NCBI RefSeq assembly: GCF_006715165.1 | Contig: NZ_VFMS01000001.1 | Span: 3,596,001 to 3,660,000, forward strand | DNA from: Arthrobacter sp. SLBN-122 | Lineage (GTDB): Bacteria > Actinomycetota > Actinomycetes > Actinomycetales > Micrococcaceae | Length of the DNA: 64,000 nt | Reading direction: 5' to 3' | Shown: one piece after another, positions 1 through 13,897 of the stretch | How positions within the stretch are numbered: position 1 is the first letter of the stretch | Layout: every line of letters starts with the position of its first letter | The notes under the pieces: model-generated | The model's input: the letters and a program-made list of their open reading frames with translations, nothing else | Told to the model about the DNA's origin: nothing | Databases searched by the model: none | Made by a program: the position numbers and the translations under genes

Positions 1-356
1 AGATGGACAGGGTCCCCCACTTTGATGTCCTGCCACTCAGGATGGATGCGGTCCGCGCTGTGGATGTCCAGGCCGGCGAGGTTCTCCAGGAAATCGTAGC
101 TGTAGAGTCCCCCTCGGCGCTGGCCCATCTGCACCAGCCAGGGCCACACCCGTTCTGCCGGGGCATGGACGGTGACAGACCGCGTTGCCTGCAGGCCGGC
201 GACAGCGATCAGGTCATCACCGGGCAGTGGCCCGCCCGCCTCCTCGGGGGTTGCACCCCAGCGCAGTTGAAGGCGCCGGAACGCAAACCAGCAGGCCGGA
301 ATACAGATAAGTGCTCCGGCGGCAGGAAGTCGGCGCAGGTTTCGTTGATCCGTCAT
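1..356 (-). CDS. SRPBCC-family protein, C-terminus cut by window edge
   Basis: Read on the minus strand from an ATG at 356, the frame stays open to the window edge (118 codons). The start reads MTDQRNLRRLPAAG, followed by a short hydrophobic stretch, then the pattern WGATPEE...LPGDDL, then VTVHAPAERVWPWLVQMG and a GGLYSYDFLENL segment. That combination is typical of the actinobacterial SRPBCC (START/polyketide-cyclase-like) proteins, which have a hydrophobic ligand cavity but usually no known substrate. No Shine-Dalgarno is visible. A GACACT hexamer lies 6 nt before the ATG, a weak match to the leaderless pattern seen elsewhere in the window. The family call is fairly secure; the function is unknown. 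Confidence 0.6.
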   Translation of the reverse strand, partial: MTDQRNLRRLPAAGALICIPACWFAFRRLQLRWGATPEEAGGPLPGDDLIAVAGLQATRSVTVHAPAERVWPWLVQMGQRRGGLYSYDFLENLAGLDIHSADRIHPEWQDIKVGDPVH

Positions 357-510
357 TGGCCGAGTGTCCCACCCTGGGGCTGCCTTTGGGGTGGGCCGAA
401 AGCCCTGTTCAGCCATCCCAGGGCCAGGGTGTGGGCGCCCCATGTACAACCGCCGCGCTCAGGCTGCGAGCCGCCGTCGTGGCTGGTTCACGGTCCACAA
501 GGACCAGGTG

Positions 511-1476
511 TCAGGGCACCAGGAGGACCTTGCCCGTGGTCTTCCGGCCCTCCAGGTCGCGGTGCGCCTGGGCTGCCTGGCTCAACGGGTAGCGCGCGCC
601 GATCCGGACCTTCAGGCTCCCGTCGGCGGCGGCGGCAAAGACCTCGTTGGAGCGCCAGCGCCGTTCCGCGGCGTCGCGCAGGTAGTGGCCCATGGTGGGC
701 CGGGTGAGGAACAGGGAGCCGCCGGCGTTCAGGCGCTGCGGGTCGAACGGCGGAACAGGGCCGGACGCGGCGCCGAACAGCACCAGCATTCCCCGGACCC
801 GCAGGGCGGCCAGCGAGCCGTCGAAAGTATCCTTCCCCACGCCGTCGTAGACCACGTCCACGCCCGTGCCGCCCGTGATGTCCCGGACCCGCTCCGCGAA
901 GCCGTCGTACCGCAGCACGTGGTCTGCCCCGGCCTCAAGCGCCAGCTGCTCCTTTTCGTCTGTAGAGACAGTAGTGAGAACCTCCGCGCCCCGGGACTTG
1001 AGCAGCTGGATCAGCAGCAGCCCAACCCCGCCCGCTCCGGCATGCAGCAGGACCTTGTGGCCCTGCTCCACCTTGAAAGTTGAGTTCATCAGGTAGTGGG
1101 TGGTGATGCCCTGGAGGGGGAGGGCTGCGGCGGTAAAGACGTCCAGGCCTTTGGGCACCGGAAGCGCGGCATCCTCATCCACCAGGGCTTGGTCCGCGTA
1201 GCAGTTGATGCCCTCGGCCGTGGCTATCAGGTCACCGACTGAGAAACCGGTAACGCCCTCGCCCACTGCCTCCACGGCGCCCGCGGCTTCCGTGCCGGGG
1301 GTGAACGGGTACTGAACTTTGTAGGCCCCGCTGCGCTTGTAAGTGTCGATGAAATTGACGCCCGCCGCCCCGACTTTAAAGAGCACCTGGCCCGGTCCCG
1401 GGGCAGGGGTCTGAACCTCTGCGTACTCAAGGACTTCCGGTCCGCCTGCCTGCCGTGCGACGATTGCGTGCGTCAT
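511..1476 (-). CDS. Zinc-independent NAD(P)H:quinone oxidoreductase (zeta-crystallin type)
   Basis: A 321-residue MDR-superfamily enzyme, close to the usual ~325 of Qor proteins. The N-terminal GroES-like domain (about 1-125) has GVNFIDTYKRSGAY and TPGTEAAGAVEAVG. The nucleotide-binding Rossmann fold carries HAGAGGVGLLLIQLLKSRG (about 144-162). The structural-zinc cysteines of true alcohol dehydrogenases are absent, which favours a quinone or enone reductase using NADPH in the cytoplasm. I chose ATG 1476 because AAAGGAGAG lies just upstream; an in-frame start at 1527 would add 17 residues without a ribosome site. It is divergent from argC with about 160 bp between them, so the argC control region may also hold its promoter. 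The physiological substrate cannot be read from the sequence. Confidence 0.85.
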   Translation of the reverse strand: MTHAIVARQAGGPEVLEYAEVQTPAPGPGQVLFKVGAAGVNFIDTYKRSGAYKVQYPFTPGTEAAGAVEAVGEGVTGFSVGDLIATAEGINCYADQALVDEDAALPVPKGLDVFTAAALPLQGITTHYLMNSTFKVEQGHKVLLHAGAGGVGLLLIQLLKSRGAEVLTTVSTDEKEQLALEAGADHVLRYDGFAERVRDITGGTGVDVVYDGVGKDTFDGSLAALRVRGMLVLFGAASGPVPPFDPQRLNAGGSLFLTRPTMGHYLRDAAERRWRSNEVFAAAADGSLKVRIGARYPLSQAAQAHRDLEGRKTTGKVLLVP

Positions 1477-1584
1477 GGCTCTCCTTTCGCCGGTTCCGGC
1501 GTTTCCGGCCCCGGCTGCCGAATCCATCCTATGGATACTGCTGACAGGGACGGCAAGTCCCGAAACTATTCCTTGCGGCGACTC

Positions 1585-1636
1585 GCATGCATAAATATCG
1601 ATACCAGTGCATAACTATTGCTGTATAGTCGGAGCA
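1585..1636 (+). promoter_or_regulatory. argC promoter with probable ArgR operators
   Basis: Two related AT-rich half-palindromes, GCATGCATAAATAT (1585-1598) and GTGCATAACTAT (1608-1619), resemble actinobacterial ARG boxes, which contain TGCATnnnnnTGCAT-like repeats. The hexamer TATAGT (1624-1629) lies 6 nt before the ATG at 1636, so transcription should begin at or next to the start codon. The GGAG at 1631-1634 is too close to the ATG to act as a ribosome site. ArgR bound here would overlap the promoter directly. The operator assignment is inferred from position and base pattern. Confidence 0.55.
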
Positions 1637-2667
1637 TGACTATTTCTGTTGCGGTTTCGGGAGCCAGCGGCTACGCCGGGGGAGAGGTCCTTCGCCTTCT
1701 CGCCGGACACCCCGGTGTGACCATCGGTGCAATCACAGCCCACAGCAATGCCGGTTCCCGCCTCGGTGAACTCCAGCCGCACCTGCATGGGCTGGCCAGC
1801 CGCATCCTCGAAGACACCACCGTGGAGAACCTCTCCGGCCATGATGTCGTCTTCCTGGCGCTGCCGCACGGTGCCTCAGCCGAGATCGCCGCCCAGCTTG
1901 CCGAAGGGACAGTCGTCATCGATGCCGGCGCGGACCACCGCCTCGAGGACCCCGCTGCCTGGGAGAAATTCTACGGCTCGCCCCACGCCGGCACCTGGCC
2001 CTACGGGCTTCCGGAGCTGCCCGGGCAGCGTGAGGCCCTCAAGGGCGCCAAGCGCATTGCCGTTCCCGGCTGCTACCCAACCTCGGCCCTCCTTGCCCTG
2101 ACCCCCGGCTTCGCGGCGAACCTGCTGGAGCCGGACGACGTTGTGATCGTTTCCGCCTCCGGCACCTCGGGCGCGGGCAAGGCCGCGAAGGTCAACCTGA
2201 TCGGCTCCGAAGTCATGGGTTCGATGAGTCCCTACGGCGTGGGTGGCGGACACCGGCATACCCCCGAGATCGAGCAGGGCCTTTCCAACGCGGCCGGGGA
2301 GAAGGTCAATGTTTCCTTCACCCCCACCCTTGCTCCCATGAGCCGCGGCATCCTGACCACCGCCACCGCCAAGGTCAAAGCCGGCACCACCGCAGCGCAG
2401 CTTCGCCAGGCATGGACCGAAGCGTACGACGACGAGCCGTTCGTCCACGTGCTGTCCGAGGGCCAGTGGCCCGCGACCAAGTCCGTCCAGGGCTCCAACC
2501 ACGCCGCCATGCAGCTGGCCTTCGACGCGCACACGGGACGGGTCATCGTCACCTGCGTGATCGACAATCTCACCAAGGGCACCGCCGGCGGCGCCGTGCA
2601 GTCCATGAACATCGCACTCGGCCTGCCCGAAACCGCCGGCCTCAACCTCCAGGGAGTAGCCCCGTGA
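1636..2667 (+). CDS. argC: N-acetyl-gamma-glutamyl-phosphate reductase
   Basis: Third step of arginine synthesis: NADPH-dependent reduction of N-acetylglutamyl phosphate to the semialdehyde. It is 343 residues. The N-terminal dinucleotide fold begins [18 protein letters not shown]. The catalytic cysteine is in [16 protein letters not shown], and a [12 protein letters not shown] histidine segment follows, all standard for ArgC. ATG 1636 is preferred over an upstream TTG (1618) because the protein then starts right before the dinucleotide fold and the promoter geometry predicts a leaderless mRNA. First gene of argCJBDFRGH; its stop overlaps the argJ start by 4 nt. Confidence 0.95.
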   Translation: MTISVAVSGASGYAGGEVLRLLAGHPGVTIGAITAHSNAGSRLGELQPHLHGLASRILEDTTVENLSGHDVVFLALPHGASAEIAAQLAEGTVVIDAGADHRLEDPAAWEKFYGSPHAGTWPYGLPELPGQREALKGAKRIAVPGCYPTSALLALTPGFAANLLEPDDVVIVSASGTSGAGKAAKVNLIGSEVMGSMSPYGVGGGHRHTPEIEQGLSNAAGEKVNVSFTPTLAPMSRGILTTATAKVKAGTTAAQLRQAWTEAYDDEPFVHVLSEGQWPATKSVQGSNHAAMQLAFDAHTGRVIVTCVIDNLTKGTAGGAVQSMNIALGLPETAGLNLQGVAP

Positions 2668-3830
2668 CCATCACCGCACCCCAGGGATTCCGGGCAGCCG
2701 GCGTCACTGCCGGACTCAAGGCCTCCGGCAACCCGGACCTCGCCCTGGTCGTCAATGACGGCCCCTCCAAGGCGGCCGCCGCCGTCTTCACCAGCAACCG
2801 CGTGGCAGCAGCCCCCGTGCACTGGTCCCGCCAGGTGGTCTCCGATGGCCGCGTGGATGCCGTCATCCTCAACTCCGGCGGAGCCAACGCCTGCACCGGC
2901 CCCACCGGTTTCCAGAACACCCACAGCACGGCCGAGAAAGTGGCCGAGGTCCTGGGCATTTCGGCCACCGACGTCTTTGTCTGCTCCACCGGGCTGATCG
3001 GCGAACAGCTGCCCATGGACAAGATCCTGCCGGGCGTTGAGGCCGCCGCTGCAGAACTCAGCACCGACGGCGGCCCGGCTGCGGGCACCGCCATCATGAC
3101 CACCGACAGCGTGCCAAAGTCGGCCCTCTTCATCGGCACCGACGCCGACGGCCAGGAGTTCAGCATCGGCGGGATCGCCAAGGGCGCCGGCATGCTGGCA
3201 CCCGGCCTGGCCACCATGCTGGTGGTGCTCACCACGGATGCCATGGTGCAGCCGGAACTTCTCGACGTCGTCCTCCGCGATGCCACGCGCGTCACCTTCG
3301 ACCGCGCCGACTCCGACGGCTGCATGTCCACCAACGACACTGTGGTCCTCCTGGCTTCCGGCGCCGCCGGTGCCGTTCCCTCCGCCGAAGCATTCAGCGA
3401 GGGCCTGACCCAGGTGTGCGCCGAGCTGGCCCGGAAGCTGATCGCCGATGCCGAGGGAGCCAGCCACGACATCGCCATCCGCACCTTCAACGCCGCCAGC
3501 GAAGCCGACGCCGAAACGGTCAGCCGCTCGGTGGCCCGCTCCAACCTGTTCAAGGCCGCCATCTTCGGCAAGGACCCCAACTGGGGCCGCGTGCTTTCCG
3601 CCGTCGGCACCACGGATGCCGCCTTCGAACCGGACAAGCTCAACGTGGCCATGAACGGCGTCCAGATCTGCCGCAACGGCAGCATCGGGGACGACCGGAG
3701 CCTGGTGGACCTGGAGCCGCGCGAGGTGCTGGTGGAGATCGACCTGCAGGCAGGCGACGCCGAAGCCACCATCTGGACCAACGACCTCACCCACGACTAC
3801 GTGCACGAGAACAGCGCCTACTCCAGCTAG
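2664..3830 (+). CDS. argJ: Bifunctional glutamate N-acetyltransferase / ornithine acetyltransferase
   Basis: Recycles the acetyl group from N-acetylornithine to glutamate (cyclic arginine pathway). If bifunctional it also makes N-acetylglutamate from acetyl-CoA; the sequence alone does not settle mono- versus bifunctionality. It is 388 residues. The self-cleavage site is in [17 protein letters not shown]: cleavage before Thr184 gives alpha and beta chains and exposes the nucleophile. [12 protein letters not shown] and [10 protein letters not shown] are also conserved ArgJ segments. The GTG start overlaps the argC stop as GTGA, which indicates translational coupling; the reading frame is open upstream, but that part is the argC shadow. 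Confidence 0.94.
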   Translation: MTITAPQGFRAAGVTAGLKASGNPDLALVVNDGPSKAAAAVFTSNRVAAAPVHWSRQVVSDGRVDAVILNSGGANACTGPTGFQNTHSTAEKVAEVLGISATDVFVCSTGLIGEQLPMDKILPGVEAAAAELSTDGGPAAGTAIMTTDSVPKSALFIGTDADGQEFSIGGIAKGAGMLAPGLATMLVVLTTDAMVQPELLDVVLRDATRVTFDRADSDGCMSTNDTVVLLASGAAGAVPSAEAFSEGLTQVCAELARKLIADAEGASHDIAIRTFNAASEADAETVSRSVARSNLFKAAIFGKDPNWGRVLSAVGTTDAAFEPDKLNVAMNGVQICRNGSIGDDRSLVDLEPREVLVEIDLQAGDAEATIWTNDLTHDYVHENSAYSS

Positions 3831-3886
3831 GGGCTCCGCCAGCCATTTGCCCGCCCAAGGCATGAACCGCTGTGGAAAGTGACAAC

Positions 3887-4842
3887 ATGAACACCCAGAC
3901 GCGTGAAACCACCAGCATGTCCGCTGCGCAGGACAAGGCGGCAACCCTGATCGAGGCCCTTCCCTGGATCCAGCGGTTCGCCGGCAGCACCATGGTGGTC
4001 AAGTACGGCGGCAACGCCATGGTCAACGGCGAACTGCGCCGCGCTTTCGCCGAAGACATCGTCTTCCTCCACCATGTGGGCATCCACCCCGTGGTGGTCC
4101 ACGGCGGCGGCCCCCAGATCAACTCCATGCTGGGCCGGCTGGGCATTGAATCCGAGTTCAAGGGCGGCCTTCGCGTCACCACCCCCGAAGCCATGGACGT
4201 GGTCCGCATGGTCCTCACCGGCCAGGTGGGACGCGAACTGGTGGGCCTGATCAACTCCCACGGACCCTACGCCGTCGGCATGTCCGGCGAAGACGGCGGA
4301 CTGCTGCGCGCCGTGCGCACGGGCACCGTGGTGGACGGGGAAGAGGTGGACCTCGGGCTGGTGGGCGAGGTGGTGGGCGTGGACCCGGCCGGCATCGTGG
4401 ACATCCTGGGCGCAGGGCGCATTCCGGTGATCTCCACGGTGGCCCCGGAAATTGTCGACGGCGGAGAGGGCGTGGCGGGCACTGCCCGGTTCCAGCCCAC
4501 GGGCCAGGTCCTGAACGTCAATGCGGACACGGCAGCGGCCGCCGTCGCCTCGGCGCTGGGCGCCTCCAAGCTGGTGATCCTGACCGACGTCGAGGGCCTC
4601 TACGCCAATTGGCCGGACAAGTCCTCACTGATCTCATCCCTCACCGCCTCGGAGCTGCGGCAGATGCTGCCCAGGCTCGAATCAGGAATGATCCCCAAGA
4701 TGGCTGCCTGCCTCAAGGCCGTTGACGAGGGCGTTGAACGGGCACACATCGTGGACGGCCGCCTGGCCCACTCCATGCTTCTTGAAACATTTACGACGGC
4801 GGGCATCGGCACCCAGGTAGTCCCGGACGAGGAGATCAACGG

Positions 4843-4846
<4 letters not shown>
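3887..4846 (+). CDS. argB: Acetylglutamate kinase
   Basis: Phosphorylates N-acetylglutamate with ATP, the usual arginine-feedback step. It is about 319 residues, of the amino-acid kinase fold. VVKYGGNAM gives the phosphate-binding lysine, [12 protein letters not shown] the glycine-rich substrate loop, [13 protein letters not shown] the second substrate site and ILTDVEGLY the nucleotide site. ATG 3887 follows GGAAAGTG at about 7 nt. A GTG at 3872 and an ATG at 3917 are alternatives, and the first 20 residues (Thr/Ser/Gln-rich) are poorly constrained. There is a 56-nt gap after argJ and a 4-nt overlap with argD. Confidence 0.94.
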
Positions 4847-7093
<2,247 letters not shown>

Positions 7094-7094
<1 letters not shown>

Positions 7095-7624
7095 TGTCCG
7101 CCCAGCCGTCCACTCCGGGCACCAGCCCGGCCACCAAGACCGCCCGGCAGGCGCGCATCACCGCCATCCTCACCGGGCAGTCCGTGCGTTCCCAGGCTGA
7201 GCTTGCGGCGCTGCTGGCCGACGACGGCGTGCAGGTCACCCAGGCCACGCTGTCACGCGACCTGGTGGAACTGGGCGCCGTCCGCGTCCGCGGCAAGGAA
7301 GGCGTCCTGGTCTACGCCGTTCCCGGCGAAGGCGGTGAACGGGCCGCGAAGAGCGGCGTGACCCAGGAAATCCTGGACGCGCGACTGGCCCGGCTCTGCA
7401 GTGAACTGCTGGTCACCGCCGAAGCCTCCGCCAACATCGCCGTCCTTCGCACCCCGCCGGGCGCCGCAAATTTCCTGGCCTTGGCCATCGACCACTCGGT
7501 GATGCCGTCCATCCTGGGCACCATCGCCGGCGACGACACCGTCCTGCTGGTCTCCCGCGACCCGCTGGGCGGCCCGGACCTCGCAGCCCGCTTCCTGCAA
7601 ATGGCCGAGGAAGCCGGGCAATAA
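7094..7624 (+). CDS. argR: Arginine repressor
   Basis: Hexameric arginine-sensing repressor of the operon it sits in. It is 176 residues. After a flexible start (about 1-15), a winged-helix domain follows ([21 protein letters not shown] ... [17 protein letters not shown]), then the C-terminal oligomerisation and arginine-binding domain ending [15 protein letters not shown]. The GTG start at 7094 uses the last base of the argF stop (TAGTG). The likely operators are the palindromes before argC, which makes this an autoregulated operon. Confidence 0.93.
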
Positions 7625-7669
7625 GCTTGACGACAACGAAACAACCAATCCCAACAAGGAGCATCTAAA

Positions 7670-10308
<2,639 letters not shown>

Positions 10309-10322
10309 GAAACATTGTTGGC

Positions 10323-10353
10323 AGGGCCCCGGGGCATGTTCCCCCGGGGCCCT
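10323..10353 (+). terminator. Terminator hairpin after argH
   Basis: AGGGCCCCGGGG pairs with CCCCGGGGCCCT around a 7-nt loop, a 12-bp all-GC-rich stem. There is no U tract, as is common for actinobacterial intrinsic-like terminators. It lies 15 nt after the argH stop and before the next gene's own promoter. Confidence 0.6.
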
Positions 10354-10366
10354 TGGCGTCTGTGGC

Positions 10367-10381
10367 TAGGCTGGCTCCATG
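10367..10381 (+). promoter_or_regulatory. Predicted leaderless promoter for gene at 10379
   Basis: TAGGCT (10367-10372) is followed by exactly 6 nt and then ATG, and there is no ribosome site. That places the start of transcription on the start codon. No clear -35 element is seen. Confidence 0.5.
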
Positions 10382-10927
10382 AGCGAAACCTTCCGCAAAT
10401 TCCTTCGCACCCTTCCCGACTTTCCGGCCGACCTGCCCGGATTCGATCCGGACAACGCGCCGCAGGACCCGGCGCTGCTGTTCAAGCAGTGGCTGGATGA
10501 GGCGCTGGACGCGGGGGAGCAGCAGCCGCACGCGTTCAGCCTGGCCACGGTGGGCGCGGCATCCGGGGGCGGGCAGCAGCCGTCCTCGCGGATGCTGATC
10601 CTGAAGAACATTGACGACGACGGCTGGCACTTTGCCACGTCCCGCACCTCGCGCAAGGGCCGGGAACTGGCCGCCGAGCCACGTGCCGCCATGAACTTCT
10701 ACTGGCCGGGCCTGGGCCGCCAGGTCCGGGTGGTCGGCACCGTGGCCGACCTCTCCGCGGAGGCGTCCGCAGTGGACTGGCACGAGCGGCCCCGGGCCGA
10801 TGGCAGCGACAATCCGCACTGGCAGCTTTACGCCGTTCAGCCCACCGAGATCGAGTTCTGGCAGGCCAGCAATGACGGCAACCATGTCCGGCACCGTGTG
10901 GGGCCTGACGGAACCCTGCTGGATTAG
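10379..10927 (+). CDS. Pyridoxamine 5'-phosphate oxidase-family FMN-binding protein
   Basis: A 182-residue split-barrel flavin protein. The order PHAFSLATVG, PSSRMLILKNIDDDGWHFAT, SRKGRELAAEPRAAMNFYWPGLGRQVRVVG, then DNPHWQLYAVQPTEIEFWQ matches PdxH-like proteins. The RMxLLK and FATxxxSRK-like phosphate and FMN contacts are kept, but it is shorter than classical PdxH (about 215) and lacks its typical C-terminal RxxxR ending. It may therefore be a PNPOx-like oxidase or F420/FMN-dependent enzyme rather than the vitamin B6 enzyme itself. The next gene is in the same direction but has its own promoter pattern. Confidence 0.75.
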   Translation: MSETFRKFLRTLPDFPADLPGFDPDNAPQDPALLFKQWLDEALDAGEQQPHAFSLATVGAASGGGQQPSSRMLILKNIDDDGWHFATSRTSRKGRELAAEPRAAMNFYWPGLGRQVRVVGTVADLSAEASAVDWHERPRADGSDNPHWQLYAVQPTEIEFWQASNDGNHVRHRVGPDGTLLD

Positions 10928-10952
10928 TACCTGGGCCGCCTGGTTGCTCGGC

Positions 10953-10967
10953 TAGGCTGGCCGCATG
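10953..10967 (+). promoter_or_regulatory. Predicted leaderless promoter for gene at 10965
   Basis: TAGGCT (10953-10958), 6 nt, ATG at 10965: the same hexamer and spacing as the promoter at 10367. No ribosome site is present. Confidence 0.5.
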
Positions 10968-11702
10968 ACCTCTCCTTCCCCTGCCGTGCTGCTGGCTGAA
11001 CTGCACAAGGCCGCCGACGCGCTGACCGCCGCCATGGACCGCATTCCAGACGGCGGTGAAAGCGCTCCGTCCACCCTTCCCGGCTGGAGCCGCGGCCACC
11101 TCCTGGCCCACATCACCGGCATTTGCGAAGCTTTGGCGCGGCAGGTGGAGTACGGCCGCCGCGGCGAAACGGTGGAGCTTTACGACGGCGGCGTGGAAGG
11201 ACGCAACCGCGCCATCGACCTCGCCGCGGGACACAGCGTCGAGCAGCACCGCAATGACGTCGATGCAGTGCTGCAGCGCGCACTGGCTGCTTTCGATGCG
11301 CTGGGCGAGGATGAGTGGCAGACGCACATCGCCTTCCGCGACGGAGTGATCTTCGACGCCGGGCTGGCGCTCTGGCGCGAGTTGGTCATTCATACCGCGG
11401 ACCTGGACAGCGGCACGGGACCCGAAATCTGGAACAGGGAATTCTGCTCCCACCTCTTCGACTTCCTGGCGGCCCGCGTCCCGGCCGAAACCCGGCTGGT
11501 CCTGCAGCCGGTGGCACTTCCGCCGCTGGCCCTCGGTGCCGGCGGCAGCACCGTCGTCGTCAGTGGCATGGTCACGGACATTGCTGCATGGCTTGCGGGG
11601 CGGAAGCCATCGCTGGACAGCCTCCGGGCCACTGCCGTCGGGGACGGCACCGACCTGCCTGCCCTGCTGCCCTGGCCTTCGGCGATGCCCGACCCCAAGT
11701 AA
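10965..11702 (+). CDS. Maleylpyruvate isomerase-family (DinB-like, mycothiol-dependent) protein
   Basis: A 245-residue protein of the actinobacterial family whose N-terminal half is a DinB-like four-helix metal-binding bundle. LPGWSRGHLLAHI and LWRELVIHTADL supply histidines of the expected metal triad. The C-terminal part (about 160-245), with VVVSGMVTDIAAWLAGR, is like the SCP2-related tail of mycothiol-dependent maleylpyruvate isomerase. Members catalyse mycothiol-dependent isomerisation or S-transfer reactions, and most, as here, lack a gentisate-pathway neighbour, so the substrate is unknown. It converges on ogt across a 61-bp palindrome. Confidence 0.75.
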   Translation: MTSPSPAVLLAELHKAADALTAAMDRIPDGGESAPSTLPGWSRGHLLAHITGICEALARQVEYGRRGETVELYDGGVEGRNRAIDLAAGHSVEQHRNDVDAVLQRALAAFDALGEDEWQTHIAFRDGVIFDAGLALWRELVIHTADLDSGTGPEIWNREFCSHLFDFLAARVPAETRLVLQPVALPPLALGAGGSTVVVSGMVTDIAAWLAGRKPSLDSLRATAVGDGTDLPALLPWPSAMPDPK

Positions 11703-11708
11703 CACGTC

Positions 11709-11769
11709 CTTGCTCCATCACTTATGGTCCTTAAACCGGGGTTTTAGGGACCACAAGTGATGGAGCAAG
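11709..11769. repeat. 61-bp near-perfect palindrome between convergent genes
   Basis: The left arm starts CTTGCTCCATCACTT and the right arm ends AAGTGATGGAGCAAG. The arms continue inward through TGGTCC/GGACCA with about two mismatches and one bulge, leaving a loop of only a few bases around the CCGGGG core. Arms are about 29 nt. It lies exactly between two convergent genes, so it would work as a bidirectional terminator. Its length and sharp ends also resemble dispersed palindromic (REP/MITE-like) units. Confidence 0.8.
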
Positions 11770-11796
11770 CCACGGAGGTGGGGGAGTTGCCAGGCG

Positions 11797-12291
11797 TCAG
11801 GCGGCCTCGCGGGACAGCAGACTTTCCTTGATGCGCAGGCCCCAGCGGAAACCGCCCAGTGAGCCGTCCGTCCGGATCACGCGGTGGCAGGGCACGAACA
11901 ACGCCGCCGCATTAAAGGCACACGCGCTGGCCGCAGCCCGCACCGCACGCGGGTTGCCCGCGAGGGCCGCATACTCCGTGTACGTGACCGGTGAGCCGGG
12001 TTTGACCTGGCGCAGCACATCCCACGCATGGGCACGGAACGGGCCGGACTGCTGCAGGACCGGGACTGCCATGGCCGGGGCGGGGTCCCCGGAGTAGAAG
12101 GCCTCGACGGCGGATGAGATGCCGCCGAGGTCCGTTACCTCCTCCACGGCGTCGGGCCGCAGTGCGGGATGGACCTGTCCGGTCAGTTCCGCAAGGCCCG
12201 CCGTCCACCCCGAAGCAAGGACCACGCCATCCCGGGCAAGGATGGTGAATGGTCCGTCCGGTGTGGACAGCTGCAACAGTTGAGCTTTCAT
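11797..12291 (-). CDS. ogt: Methylated-DNA-[protein]-cysteine S-methyltransferase
   Basis: Suicide enzyme that removes O6-alkyl groups from guanine. It is 164 residues. The acceptor site is in FVPCHRVIRTDGSLGGFRWG, and the helix-turn-helix region before it reads PVTYTEYAALAGNPRAVRAA. The expected asparagine-hinge region is also visible. ATG 12291 overlaps the stop of the upstream ada-alkA gene (ATGA), so the two are co-translated. An AAAGGGATG ribosome site sits within that gene's end. Confidence 0.92.
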   Translation of the reverse strand: MKAQLLQLSTPDGPFTILARDGVVLASGWTAGLAELTGQVHPALRPDAVEEVTDLGGISSAVEAFYSGDPAPAMAVPVLQQSGPFRAHAWDVLRQVKPGSPVTYTEYAALAGNPRAVRAAASACAFNAAALFVPCHRVIRTDGSLGGFRWGLRIKESLLSREAA

Positions 12292-13781
12292 GGCATCCCT
12301 TTCGCGGGAACGGTTGTTGTCAGTGCAGGCCGTGCCGCGGCGCGCCACAGGTGCATGGTGGCGTAGGAGCGCCACGGGCTGGTCTCCCGGAAGTCAGGGC
12401 TGAGGGTGCCCTCCCCATTATCGAGGGCACGGATCCCGTTCCGCACGGCGGTGTCATTGGCAAGGAAGACGTCCGGGGCGCCCAGGACCCGCATGGCCAC
12501 GTACCCTGCGGTCCATGGTCCCACCCCCGGCAAGGGCAGCAGTTTGGCGGCCAGGCTTGCGGGGTCGTCCCCATAACCGAACTCCAGATCTCCGGCGGCC
12601 ATGGCTGATGCTGCACCGAGCAGCGATCCGGTCCGCCTCCTGGGGCCGCTCAGCAGATGTCCGGCACCGGCTATTTGGGCCGGGGTGGGGAAAAGCCTGT
12701 CCAGGCCGTCGCCGGCGGTACTGCTGGGACTGCCGGCTGCGGACAGCTGGGTCAATGCGGTCCGAGCCGCAGCCACTGTAATCTGCTGGCCCACCATGGC
12801 CCGGACCAGCAGCTCCTGCGGGTCCAGCGCCCCCGGCAGCCGCATTCCTGGAGCGGAGGCAACCGTGGCAGCAAGCCGCGGATCGGCTGCGAGGGCGGCG
12901 TCAATCGCTTCCGGGTCCGCGTCCAGGTCGAACAGCCGCCGCACCCGGCTCAGCAGTGCCGGAAGGTCGCGAAGGTCCACCGCGCCGACGGTGAGGGTGA
13001 GCTGCCCTTCCCGCGTGCCGCCGTCGTACGCCACCCGGAAGCGCGCGTCGCCGTGGGGGAACCGCAGGGTCCGTGAGTAGGAGGTGGACGTGCCCTCTTC
13101 AATCCCTGGGAGGGCGCGGACGGCCAGGAACGGGAAGATGCCCGGATCGAACGGCGGCCGGTAGGGCAGGCCCAGGGTCAGGGCCGTCGTGCCGCCGCCG
13201 GTGACCGGGTGCCGGACCGTCCTGCCCGGAGCCGAATTGCGCAGGGCCGTGGGGGTCATGTCGAACACTTCGGCGATGGTTTCGTTGAACTGCCTCACGC
13301 TGCTGAACCCGGCGGCGAAGGCGATATCGGCCAGCTTCATGGAGGTGGACACCAACAGCGTCCGCGCGGTCTGGGCCCTTGCGGCCCGGGCCAGCGACAG
13401 GGGACCGGCGCCGAGCTCCTGGCCCAGGATCCGGTTGAGCTGGCGGGGCGAATAGCCCAGACGGGAGGCCAGACCGGCAACCCCGTCCCGGTTGATCACG
13501 CCATCGTTGATCAGCCGCATCGCCCGGCCCGCAACGTCCTGACGCACGTTCCACGCCGGTGTACCCGGCACGGCCTCCGGCAGGCAGCGCTTGCAGGCGC
13601 GGTAGCCTGCCTCGTGTGCCGCGGCGGAGGTCTCGTAGAACGTCACGTTTGACGCCTTGGGCGTCCGGGCCGGGCACGAGGGGCGGCAGTAGATTCCCGT
13701 GGTGCGGACGGCCGTGTAGAACTGGCCGTCGAACCGGGGGTCGCGGGCGTCGATTGCCCGGTAGCGCTGCCAGAAGTCCAT
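12288..13781 (-). CDS. Ada-type methyl sensor fused to AlkA DNA-3-methyladenine glycosylase
   Basis: A 497-residue fusion. Residues 1-75 are the Ada zinc domain with the CRPSC and ACKRC cysteine pairs; the first cysteine is the expected methylphosphotriester acceptor. About 85-180 is an AraC-type DNA-binding region (KLADIAFAAGFSSVRQFNET). About 200-290 is an AlkA N-terminal domain and 290-490 an HhH-GPD glycosylase with LLPLPGVGPWTAGYVAMR and the catalytic Asp in FLANDTAVRNG. It should sense alkylation, control transcription and excise 3-methyladenine-type lesions. Start 13781 begins directly at the Ada domain; ATG 13805, eight codons upstream, is an alternative. It is divergent from mpg and coupled to ogt. 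Confidence 0.9.
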   Translation of the reverse strand: MDFWQRYRAIDARDPRFDGQFYTAVRTTGIYCRPSCPARTPKASNVTFYETSAAAHEAGYRACKRCLPEAVPGTPAWNVRQDVAGRAMRLINDGVINRDGVAGLASRLGYSPRQLNRILGQELGAGPLSLARAARAQTARTLLVSTSMKLADIAFAAGFSSVRQFNETIAEVFDMTPTALRNSAPGRTVRHPVTGGGTTALTLGLPYRPPFDPGIFPFLAVRALPGIEEGTSTSYSRTLRFPHGDARFRVAYDGGTREGQLTLTVGAVDLRDLPALLSRVRRLFDLDADPEAIDAALAADPRLAATVASAPGMRLPGALDPQELLVRAMVGQQITVAAARTALTQLSAAGSPSSTAGDGLDRLFPTPAQIAGAGHLLSGPRRRTGSLLGAASAMAAGDLEFGYGDDPASLAAKLLPLPGVGPWTAGYVAMRVLGAPDVFLANDTAVRNGIRALDNGEGTLSPDFRETSPWRSYATMHLWRAAARPALTTTVPAKGMP

Positions 13782-13897
13782 TCCTTCATCCTGCCAGCCT
13801 GCCATGGCAGGTACTAGCGGAAATCGGACATGGCCGTGGAAGGGCGGAATCCGGTGCCTGGCCGCATTGCGGGGAGCTGAAGCCGTCCCCATCTGGG

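Noticed and set aside
3..707. Plus-strand frame of 234 codons at the left edge
   Set aside because: It runs antisense to the SRPBCC gene and the quinone oxidoreductase end, with no domain signature.
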